A DNA stretch of 5,245 nt from Clostridia bacterium (GTDB taxonomy: Bacteria; Bacillota_A; Clostridia; Oscillospirales; CAG-382): assembly GCA_017517985.1 (NCBI GenBank), contig JAFWWX010000353.1, positions 1 through 5,245 of the forward strand. The letters are read 5' to 3'. Of the stretch, positions 1-5,245 are shown piece by piece. Within the stretch, counting starts at the first letter, position 1, and each line of letters starts with the position of its first letter. Below the pieces are notes generated by a model, which searched no databases, was not told where the DNA came from, and saw only the letters and a list, made by a program, of their open reading frames with translations. The translations under genes were made by a program, and so were the position numbers.

Positions 1-71
1 TGTCGGATGCATTGCTTTCAAGACTTAAATATGGCGGCGCTTCGAATGAAATGCTTGAGGCATTTATATAA
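1..71 (+). CDS. C-terminal end of an upstream gene (partial, unidentified)
   Basis: Reading from base 3, an open frame gives 22 residues beginning SDALLSRLKYGG and ending EMLEAFI before a TAA at 69-71. The stop lies only 4 bases ahead of the strong ribosome binding site of the next gene, which is the spacing seen throughout this operon, so this frame is more likely real than the two alternatives. The tail is too short to identify. In Tad clusters the gene just ahead of tadB is often the TadA/CpaF ATPase, and a short basic-to-acidic helical tail would be compatible with that, but this is inference from position only. Confidence 0.55.
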   Translation, partial: SDALLSRLKYGGASNEMLEAFI

Positions 72-74
72 TCC

Positions 75-82
75 GGAGGTGG
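75..82 (+). promoter_or_regulatory. Ribosome binding site setting the TTG start of tadB
   Basis: GGAGGTGG at 75-82 is a near-perfect Shine-Dalgarno sequence. The core GGAGGT ends 8 bases before the TTG at 89-91. No ATG lies at a suitable distance in that frame, so this site is what supports the TTG start. Confidence 0.8.
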
Positions 83-88
83 TACCAA

Positions 89-994
89 TTGCAAAATATT
101 ATATATTTTATCGTGTTCGTGCTCCTTGCTTTAGGGGGCATTTTTATTTTCGGTGTAAAACTTCCGAAAAAGAAGAACATTGTTTCAATTTCTAAGGCAA
201 CCGCGAAGGATAAGCGAAAGCATGTTGATGAAAAGTTTTCAAAGCTTAGCCTGACCGAAAAGATATACATTGGAATAAAAGACACCGTAGAAATGAGTGG
301 ATTCAAAATGAATACATTTTGGTTTGCGGTTGCCCTTTCAATGTTTGCGGGAATCGGACTTGGAAAGTTTCTATTCTCTGATGGGCTTCTGGCAGTTGCT
401 ACTGGGATTGCGATGATCCCCATGCCGTATATCCTGTTTAAGGTAAGAGCCAGATGGTACATAAGAAACAGAGACGAACAGCTTGAGAGTTCAATGAACC
501 TTATAACAAACAGTTATTTAGGTTGTAACGACATCATAAAGGCTGTTAATGAAAACCTTGACAAGCTTGACACCCCAAAACCATTTGCAGAGTTTGTGAC
601 GGATGTAACCCTCATTGACTCAAACATTAAGAGAGCACTGATGAAGCTTGAAGTAAAAATCAATAACAAATATTTCTCCGAATGGATTGATATTTTGGTT
701 CTTGCTCATGAAAAATCAGGAGATTACCGTTTTATATGACCGGCTGTTGTTCAATCAATGAACGATGCAAAAAGACTTCAGATTGAAGCGGACACAGTAA
801 TGATGGCTGTGTGGAGAGATTACTTCACCTCCGTAATTCTTTCGTTTTCTATTATTCCGCTACTCAAGTGGTCCAATGCAACGTGGTTTGATATTTTAGT
901 CGGTTCAGCAGTAGGAAAGATACTTATCATCCTGATGCTGGTTATGACGGTAATCTCGGCTTTCATTACACTCAAGGTAAATAAACCGCTTTAA
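89..994 (+). pseudogene. tadB: TadB-like type II/IV secretion platform protein, interrupted by an in-frame TGA
   Basis: The frame runs from a TTG at 89 with a strong ribosome binding site, meets TGA at 737-739 (codon 217), and stays open in the same frame to TAA at 992-994. Read through, it gives 301 codons, about the usual TadB length. An N-terminal membrane segment (residues 4-22) is followed by a basic linker, a membrane pair (about 77-95 and 99-117), a cytoplasmic T2SSF-type helical domain (about 130-240) and two C-terminal segments (about 246-260 and 274-296). TadB pairs with TadC in the inner membrane as the platform on which the assembly ATPase acts. Stopping at codon 217 would remove the end of the T2SSF domain and both last membrane segments, so the short product is unlikely to work. 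No ribosome binding site precedes the in-frame ATG at 758. The TGA may be a fixed nonsense mutation, a sequencing error, or a readthrough codon; family assignment is fairly sure, gene status is not. Confidence 0.75.
747..765 (+). other. Small hairpin just downstream of the in-frame TGA
   Basis: Bases 747-753 (TTGTTCA) pair with 759-765 (TGAACGA) as a 7-bp stem with one G-U pair around a 5-base loop ATCAA. It begins 7 bases after the TGA at 737-739. The pairing is directly visible. A role in stop-codon readthrough is only a possibility, because short hairpins arise often by chance and this one lies inside coding sequence. Confidence 0.35.
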
Positions 995-999
995 GGAGG
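993..999 (+). promoter_or_regulatory. Ribosome binding site of tadC, overlapping the tadB stop
   Basis: AAGGAGG at 993-999 shares two bases with the tadB TAA at 992-994. It directly abuts the ATG at 1000, too close to use, and sits 6 bases before the ATG at 1006, which is therefore the better start for tadC. The overlap suggests translational coupling to tadB. Confidence 0.8.
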
Positions 1000-1005
1000 A
1001 TGCAT

Positions 1006-1878
1006 ATGATTTATTTTATTATTTTTGCTTTCTTTGCAGGCGGTTTGTTTATAATCACCTCGGAGGTATTGGGATTACCTCCGACTGCTACAGCTAAAGG
1101 CGTTAAAATCGCAGTCAAAAGTCAACAGTCCCTCCTAGACTCACTTTTGACTGTGGTTGTAATGCCAATTGTAAAAATTGTTTCGCCCTTTATGATGATT
1201 GCTGATTATAAAGAAAAGCGTATGGCAAAGCAACTGAGACGAGCGGGAATCCCGCTTGAACCAAAAGAGTATTATGCAAGGTCAATTGTTATGGCAGTAT
1301 TAGCAACAGCAATAACTTATATAATGCTTGTGCTTACAGTGAAAAGCATGAGCCTTGTTGCAGTAATACTTGGTGTGGTTGTTTATTTCCATTTTCACGG
1401 CGAAATTAAAGACAAGCTGAAGGCAAAGGACAAATTAATTGAGGCAGAACTTCCAAAGTTCATACGAGCGATAGTTCAGGGCCTCAGAACAGAAAAAAAT
1501 ATTATTAAACTTTTGGAAACCTATCAAACGATTGCCGGTGATGGTCTTAAGTACGATATTGAAGTGCTTATTATGGACCTTAAATCCGGTAACTTTGAAG
1601 AGGGTATGACGGAGTTTGAAAAACGACTTGGTAACAGTTATGTATCGAGACTTGCGAAGGCACTCATCGCTGTAAACAGAGGTGACGACCAAAGCTCGAT
1701 GCTAAATTACTTGTTATCTGATATGGGCCTTCTTGCAAAAGAAATGATGCAAAGAGAGTTAAACAAAAGGCCCGGCAGAGTGAAGATGTTAGTTATCCCC
1801 ATCGTGCTTGTTGCGGTGGTTGCGCTGTTCTATGTAATCGGTGCAAATCTATTTTCTTCGCTTGGCGGAATTATGTAG
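1006..1878 (+). CDS. tadC: TadC-like type II/IV secretion platform protein (T2SSF family)
   Basis: This 290-residue integral membrane protein ends in TAG. It has an N-terminal membrane segment, a second hydrophobic stretch (about 47-66), the linker MAKQLRRAGIPLEP that is typical of TadB/TadC proteins, a membrane pair (about 93-131), a cytoplasmic T2SSF helical domain (about 144-258, opening with EAELPKFIRAI) and a C-terminal membrane segment (about 260-283). It would act with TadB as the two-part inner-membrane platform of a Tad-type filament machine, doing the job of the single PilC/GspF protein in type IVa pili. The start at 1006 is chosen over the ATG at 1000 because of ribosome binding site spacing. 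It contains no tryptophan and no internal stop. If tadB really terminates early, coupled translation of this gene may fall. The family call is strong; TadC rather than a second TadB rests on gene order. Confidence 0.85.
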   Translation: MIYFIIFAFFAGGLFIITSEVLGLPPTATAKGVKIAVKSQQSLLDSLLTVVVMPIVKIVSPFMMIADYKEKRMAKQLRRAGIPLEPKEYYARSIVMAVLATAITYIMLVLTVKSMSLVAVILGVVVYFHFHGEIKDKLKAKDKLIEAELPKFIRAIVQGLRTEKNIIKLLETYQTIAGDGLKYDIEVLIMDLKSGNFEEGMTEFEKRLGNSYVSRLAKALIAVNRGDDQSSMLNYLLSDMGLLAKEMMQRELNKRPGRVKMLVIPIVLVAVVALFYVIGANLFSSLGGIM

Positions 1879-1896
1879 GAAGGAGGCAAATCTTAT

Positions 1897-2118
1897 ATGA
1901 AAAGACTGGTTAGTAAATGCAGAGACTTATCTACAAAGGCGTATTTGAAAACAAAGAATTTTCTTTCAAATACTGACGGCGACCAGATTACAGGCTGGCT
2001 CATCGTAATTCTTCTTGTTGTAGTTGTCGGCGCATTCTTCTTAAACACATATAAGTCAACAATTGTTGAAGTTTGGGAAGCAATCATCGATAAGATTTAC
2101 GACACATTCGGAATTTAA
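1897..2118 (+). CDS. Flp-pilin-like small single-span membrane protein
   Basis: The 73-residue product has a basic N-terminal part (residues 1-20), a Gly-Asp pair at 28-29, one hydrophobic segment (about 32-50, rich in I, L and V) and an amphipathic C-terminal tail. Size, topology and position after tadB and tadC match Flp-type pilins and the related short Flp-like proteins of Clostridia (some annotated as DUF6133, which I recall only by general pattern). A prepilin peptidase could cut after Gly28, leaving DQITGW, but the Glu at +5 and following Tyr typical of Flp pilins are missing (Gly and Trp instead), so processing is uncertain. AAGGAGG at 1880-1886 precedes the ATG by 10 bases, somewhat long but acceptable. 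It is the best candidate for the major fibre subunit in the window; alternatively it is a small accessory membrane protein. Confidence 0.7.
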   Translation: MKRLVSKCRDLSTKAYLKTKNFLSNTDGDQITGWLIVILLVVVVGAFFLNTYKSTIVEVWEAIIDKIYDTFGI

Positions 2119-2125
2119 AGAGGAT

Positions 2126-2134
2126 GGAGGTGAT
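2126..2134 (+). promoter_or_regulatory. Ribosome binding site that places the DUF4320 start at TTG 2139
   Basis: GGAGGTGAT at 2126-2134 is an almost full anti-16S match. Its GGAGG core ends 8 bases before the TTG at 2139-2141. The in-frame ATG at 2124-2126 overlaps this site and cannot be served by it, so the TTG is the likely start. Confidence 0.85.
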
Positions 2135-2138
2135 TACC

Positions 2139-2555
2139 TTGAAGAAAAAAGGCAGTGCCTATTATGAGATTATAATTAAAACATTGGTGTTTATTACCCT
2201 GATAGCAACGGCTATTTCTTTCTTTGGGGTATTCACCACTTATCTCAATGTAAACTATGCTGCAAGGCGTGTTACACGAGAAATTGAAATATCCGGGCGG
2301 GTATCATCAGATACATACGCTTTGTTCAATGAGATGAAGACGAACACCAATATCGGCGATACTGCTACGATGAGTGTTTCGGCGACATACTTTAATGCAG
2401 CACAGAAAAAGATACAACTTCGAGATACATTTACTGTTACGGTGAGGTCATCGTACAGAATCAATATATTTACACCGACAGGGGGCACACCTGTTGGATT
2501 TGATATTCCGCTTGTTGTCCGGCTAACGGGGATGAGCGAGAAATTCTGGAAATGA
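2139..2555 (+). CDS. DUF4320/TadE-like minor pseudopilin
   Basis: From the TTG start the product is 138 residues. It opens MKKKG, then SAYYE and a hydrophobic helix (about 11-36), giving a class III prepilin signal: cleavage after Gly5 with Glu at +5 of the mature protein. The soluble part has the pattern I recall for the DUF4320 family: REIEISGRV near 47-55, a beta-rich stretch with KIQLRDTFTVTVRSS (91-105), and a C-terminal GMSEKFWK. Such TadE-like proteins sit beside Flp pilins in Tad clusters and are thought to be minor pilins that are processed and placed in or at the tip of the fibre, facing the cell exterior. The gene ends in TGA at 2553-2555, and the next gene's ribosome binding site overlaps that stop. 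A start at ATG 2124 would add five residues and spoil the short leader, so it is disfavoured. DUF4320 identity is from memory of the motif pattern. Confidence 0.8.
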   Translation: MKKKGSAYYEIIIKTLVFITLIATAISFFGVFTTYLNVNYAARRVTREIEISGRVSSDTYALFNEMKTNTNIGDTATMSVSATYFNAAQKKIQLRDTFTVTVRSSYRINIFTPTGGTPVGFDIPLVVRLTGMSEKFWK

Positions 2556-2558
2556 GGT
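2554..2558 (+). promoter_or_regulatory. Ribosome binding site of the pilT-like gene, overlapping the upstream stop
   Basis: GAGGT at 2554-2558 shares two bases with the TGA at 2553-2555 and lies 7 bases before the TTG at 2566-2568. It supports the TTG start and points to coupled translation of the DUF4320 and ATPase genes. Confidence 0.7.
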
Positions 2559-2565
2559 AACTAAT

Positions 2566-3654
2566 TTGAATCGAATAATTAAATATGCAATTGAAGTCGG
2601 TGCATCGGATGTTCACATTACCGAAAACCAGGAAAGCTGGGTAAGAGCAAAGGGCAATCTTCATAAATGTGGAGAAAAGATTGCATTATCCGACATTGAT
2701 GAGTTTATAGAACTTGTTATACCGAGTTTGCTTGACGACTATATGGCACTTCGCGAAAAGAGGAGAACAAATCCTATTGACGGAGCTTTTAAGTATATGT
2801 TCCGCAGGTTCAGGATTAACATTTACCGCGGGATGGATGGTATAAACCTTGCCATCAGACTTTTAAGTGATAAGATTCTTTCCCTTGAAGAACTTTATCT
2901 TCCAAAGGAAGTTGAAAGGTTCACGAAGATTAAGTCAGGTCTTTTCCTTGTTGTTGGTACCACAGGAAGTGGTAAGTCTACCACACTTGCATCAATGATT
3001 GACCACATCAATAAGGAAAGAAGCGAAAATATCCTTACTGTAGAACAGCCTGTTGAATATATTCACAATTCAATTCAAAGCAGAATTGAGCAGATTGAAG
3101 TTGGGATTCATGTAGATTCCTTCCAGACAGCAACCGTTGCTGCGATGAGACAGAATCCTAACATTATTCTCGTAGGCGAGATGAGGGACCTTGAGACAAT
3201 CCAAAACGCGATCACCCTTGCAGAAACAGGACATGTTGTTTATGGTACGCTTCATGCCAAGAGCGTAACAGATACGGTTGACCGAATCATTGATGTATTC
3301 CCGCCTAAACAGCAGGATCAGATAAGACTTCAGCTTGCAGGTGTTATTAAAGGCATCATGCATCAAACGCTTGTAAGAGGTGTTGGCGGAAAGCTTGTTC
3401 CGCTTATTGAACTTTTAAGCGCCGATGATGTAGTTGCTGCCATGATTCTTGGAAAGCAGAAATCGAATTCCATTCGAGATTACATGAGAGGCAAATCTTC
3501 GATGGGTAATGTCCATATTGCAGATAATGCTGCATGGCATATCAAGAATGAAAGACTTACCCTTGACAATATAAAACCGATTCTTGCTCCTGATGATTTT
3601 GGTATCGTAAGAACACTTACGGAACCTACGGAGAGAAAGAGAGGATTTAACTAA
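2566..3654 (+). CDS. pilT: PilT-family type IV pilus ATPase (retraction-type, with altered motifs)
   Basis: The 362-residue protein is about PilT length. The PilT N-domain begins with GASDVHITENQESWVRAKG (12-30). The RecA-like domain has Walker A GTTGSGKST (131-139), an Asp box ILTVEQPVE (156-164), Walker B ILVGEMRD (201-208) and a His box AETGHVVYGTLHAKS (219-233), followed by DRIIDVFPP (239-247) and QIRLQLAGVIKGIMHQTLV (252-270), all in PilT order. PilT is a cytoplasmic hexamer that powers fibre disassembly at the inner-membrane platform. Two differences stand out: Gln161 replaces the usual Asp of the Asp box (EDP becomes EQP), and the C-terminal AIRNLIREGK motif linked to retraction is degenerate (AAMILGKQK near 291-299). 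ATP binding looks intact, but true retraction activity is uncertain. It starts at TTG and its stop overlaps the pilB start by one base. A PilU-like accessory role is an alternative. Confidence 0.9.
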   Translation: MNRIIKYAIEVGASDVHITENQESWVRAKGNLHKCGEKIALSDIDEFIELVIPSLLDDYMALREKRRTNPIDGAFKYMFRRFRINIYRGMDGINLAIRLLSDKILSLEELYLPKEVERFTKIKSGLFLVVGTTGSGKSTTLASMIDHINKERSENILTVEQPVEYIHNSIQSRIEQIEVGIHVDSFQTATVAAMRQNPNIILVGEMRDLETIQNAITLAETGHVVYGTLHAKSVTDTVDRIIDVFPPKQQDQIRLQLAGVIKGIMHQTLVRGVGGKLVPLIELLSADDVVAAMILGKQKSNSIRDYMRGKSSMGNVHIADNAAWHIKNERLTLDNIKPILAPDDFGIVRTLTEPTERKRGFN

Positions 3655-5245
3655 TGGCAATTTCTTTAATTAAATACTCCTTCGAAATCGGAGCAATATC
3701 CGAAGAACAGAGAGATAAGGCAGAGCGCTATAAAAGAGAAACAGGTGTGAGTGATGAAACTGTTATTAAGGATATGAAGCTTTTGAGTGATGAAAAACTT
3801 CTGCAGATATATTCCAAGATTTATGGTTACAGAGCAGAATTTGAACCGGAGGTTTCTGATTTTACACTTGCAACACAGTTTAAAAAGAGAGATTTGCAAA
3901 GATTGGGATTCTTTCCGGTAAGTTCGGAGAAATCTATTATCCTTTATACTTCGGAGCCGTCAGAGCTTCTGTTTGTTGAGGACTTTGTAAGGGATAAGAC
4001 AGGATATAGGTCGAGGTTTTCCTATGTGATTACAACGGATGCTGCAATCCACAGAATGATTGATTCGGTTTTTAAAGATGAGAGCACGGTGGATGCAGAT
4101 GAGTTTGATATTTCCGGCGATAATCTTACAAACAATGTCATATATGATGTTGCCGAGAATGACTCTTCTTCGGTAGTTAACTGGGTTAATAAGATATTCC
4201 GAGATGCTGTAGAACATCGAATATCGGATATTCATTTTGAACCGCAGGAGGATGCCTTTTATGTAAGATACCGAAGCGACGGTTCCTTAAAGATTGAGCA
4301 TAAGCTTCCAATGTCTACTGCAAGACAGATTATTAACCGAATTAAAACGATGTCAAACCTTGACGTAAATACTTCAAAAAGTATTCAGGACGGTAACTGC
4401 CGACTTGATATTTTCGGAAAATTCGTTGACCTTCGTGTTTCTGTGATTCCTGCAGTAAACGGTGAAAACCTTGTTGTCAGAGTTCTTGACCAGAATAAGA
4501 TGAGTCTTGATGTTTCAATGATAGGTTTTACAAAGGAGAATGAGAAAAAGTTCCTTAAGATTATTGAAAAACCAAAAGGGATTATTCTTCTGACAGGTCC
4601 TACCGGTTCCGGTAAAAGTACATCGCTTTATGCAGCACTTTCGGTTCTTAATACAACTGACAGATGTATCATTACATTTGAGGATCCGATTGAATACCGT
4701 ATTCCCGGCATTGTTCAGGTTCAGATAAATCCTGCAATGGGGGTAACATTCCCGCAGGCACTTAAAAGCGGACTCCGACAGGATATTGAAGTAGCGCTTG
4801 TTGGTGAGATTCGTGATATGGAAACAGCATCAATTGCATTTGATGCTGCAAATACCGGTCACATGGTATTCTCAACACTTCATACAAACAGTGCAGCATC
4901 TTCAATCCTTCGACTTGTTAAAATGGGTGTTGAGCCGTATATGGTTTCTTCGACGCTTATTGCAGTTATCAATCAGCGACTGGCAAAAAGAATCTGTCCG
5001 CATTGCAAGGAAGAATATCTGCTTCCGCAGGATTCACCTTTCAGAAAGGTATTAAAATACGGAGACAAGGAAGTGAAGCTATACAGAGGTAAGGGCTGTA
5101 AGAAATGCAACGGAGAAGGCTATAAAGGCAGAGTTGCAATTCAGGAGTTCCTTATTATGAACGATGAGCTTGCCGAAATTTTAGACAAGGGGGGCACAAC
5201 CCTTGAAATTGAGCAGGCGGCCATAAGAAACGGCAGCATCGAAAA
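3654..5245 (+). CDS. pilB: PilB/GspE-family filament assembly ATPase (partial, C-terminus beyond window)
   Basis: The ATG at 3654 overlaps the pilT stop (TAATG) and follows a GAGAGG stretch at 3639-3644. The frame stays open to the window end, giving 530 residues of an expected 550-570. The N-terminal part (about 1-135) is a T2SSE_N/MshEN-like domain (IGAISEEQRDKAERYK, then LLSDEKLLQIYSKIYGY); a linker leads to the N2 domain with RISDIHFEP (189-197) and the RecA-like ATPase with Walker A GPTGSGKST (315-323), Asp box TFEDPIEY (341-348), Walker B ALVGEIRD (381-388) and His box TGHMVFSTLHTNSA (401-414). A four-cysteine zinc site follows: CPHC (448-451) and CKKC (482-485), then the typical GEGYKGR. 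This cytoplasmic hexamer powers pilin polymerisation through the platform protein. The RLG motifs used by MshEN domains to bind c-di-GMP are not evident, so control by that nucleotide is doubtful. Family assignment is very secure; whether the fibre is a pilus or secretion pseudopilus is open. Confidence 0.95.
   Translation, partial: MAISLIKYSFEIGAISEEQRDKAERYKRETGVSDETVIKDMKLLSDEKLLQIYSKIYGYRAEFEPEVSDFTLATQFKKRDLQRLGFFPVSSEKSIILYTSEPSELLFVEDFVRDKTGYRSRFSYVITTDAAIHRMIDSVFKDESTVDADEFDISGDNLTNNVIYDVAENDSSSVVNWVNKIFRDAVEHRISDIHFEPQEDAFYVRYRSDGSLKIEHKLPMSTARQIINRIKTMSNLDVNTSKSIQDGNCRLDIFGKFVDLRVSVIPAVNGENLVVRVLDQNKMSLDVSMIGFTKENEKKFLKIIEKPKGIILLTGPTGSGKSTSLYAALSVLNTTDRCIITFEDPIEYRIPGIVQVQINPAMGVTFPQALKSGLRQDIEVALVGEIRDMETASIAFDAANTGHMVFSTLHTNSAASSILRLVKMGVEPYMVSSTLIAVINQRLAKRICPHCKEEYLLPQDSPFRKVLKYGDKEVKLYRGKGCKKCNGEGYKGRVAIQEFLIMNDELAEILDKGGTTLEIEQAAIRNGSIE

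Noticed and set aside
72..88. Internal promoter or terminator in the gaps between genes
   Set aside because: Gaps are about 20 bases or less and are filled by ribosome binding sites; no GC-rich hairpin followed by a T run and no convincing -35/-10 pair was seen.
7..195. Small + strand open frame over the start of tadB
   Set aside because: It overlaps both the upstream gene tail and tadB in another frame, is cysteine- and arginine-rich without any recognisable pattern, and has no ribosome binding site.
64..462. Minus-strand open frame opposite tadB, and similar minus-strand frames at 1435-1692, 1893-2087, 2255-2488, 2470-2664, 3070-3366, 3415-3660, 3666-3899 and 3960-4235
   Set aside because: Each lies opposite a well-supported + strand gene, none has recognisable domains, and they look like antisense shadows of coding sequence.
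737..739. TGA reassigned to tryptophan or glycine in this organism (alternative genetic code)
   Set aside because: All 12 tryptophans in the window's genes are TGG, no other gene has an internal TGA, and the DUF4320 gene ends sensibly at a TGA matching its family's C-terminus. A genome with reassigned TGA and AT-rich codon use should show more internal TGA codons.
737..768. Selenocysteine codon with a bacterial SECIS hairpin after the TGA
   Set aside because: The downstream hairpin is short, its ATCAA loop lacks the G expected among the first loop bases, and a selenocysteine has no plausible role in a TadB platform protein.
758..994. Separate small membrane protein gene starting at ATG 758
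   Set aside because: No ribosome binding site precedes this ATG, the frame is the same as tadB upstream, and the sequence is the expected C-terminal end of the TadB T2SSF protein.
4798..5055. Plus-strand open frame inside pilB
   Set aside because: It covers the Walker B to zinc-site part of pilB in another frame and its translation has no domain pattern.

Overview
The window carries a dense one-directional operon from a low-to-moderate GC Gram-positive bacterium, most likely a Clostridia member (Lachnospiraceae- or Oscillospiraceae-like). The reasons are strong GGAGG-type ribosome binding sites, frequent TTG starts, AT-rich codon use (AGA, CTT, GAA, AAA), and a DUF4320-type TadE-like protein of a sort typical of Clostridia and their integrative elements. 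All supported genes are on the + strand. There is no gene-free stretch longer than about 20 bases and no internal promoter or terminator that I can see.

Layout: (1) 1-71, the last 22 codons of an unidentified upstream gene. (2) 89-994, a TadB-like inner-membrane platform gene interrupted by an in-frame TGA at 737-739. (3) 1006-1878, a TadC-like platform protein. (4) 1897-2118, a 73-residue single-span Flp-pilin-like protein. (5) 2139-2555, a DUF4320/TadE-like pseudopilin with a very short prepilin leader. (6) 2566-3654, a PilT-family hexameric ATPase. (7) 3654 to the window end, a GspE/PilB-family assembly ATPase lacking only its extreme C-terminus.

Together these encode the motor and fibre of a type IV filament machine (pilus or type II-like secretion pseudopilus). 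TadB and TadC would form the membrane platform, PilB would drive subunit polymerisation, the PilT-like ATPase would retract or remodel the fibre, and the two small single-span proteins would be the pilin and a minor pilin. The platform and small proteins are Tad-like, whereas both ATPases belong to the PilB/PilT branch rather than the usual TadA/CpaF branch, so the locus is a mosaic. No prepilin peptidase, TadZ or CpaB gene lies inside the window.

The points most worth attention are the in-frame TGA in the otherwise intact tadB reading frame, with a small hairpin just downstream; the altered catalytic-region and C-terminal motifs of the PilT-like ATPase; and the TTG start of the DUF4320 gene, which exposes a textbook prepilin cleavage site. 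The genes are tightly coupled: stop codons overlap the ribosome binding sites or start codons of the next gene at three junctions.
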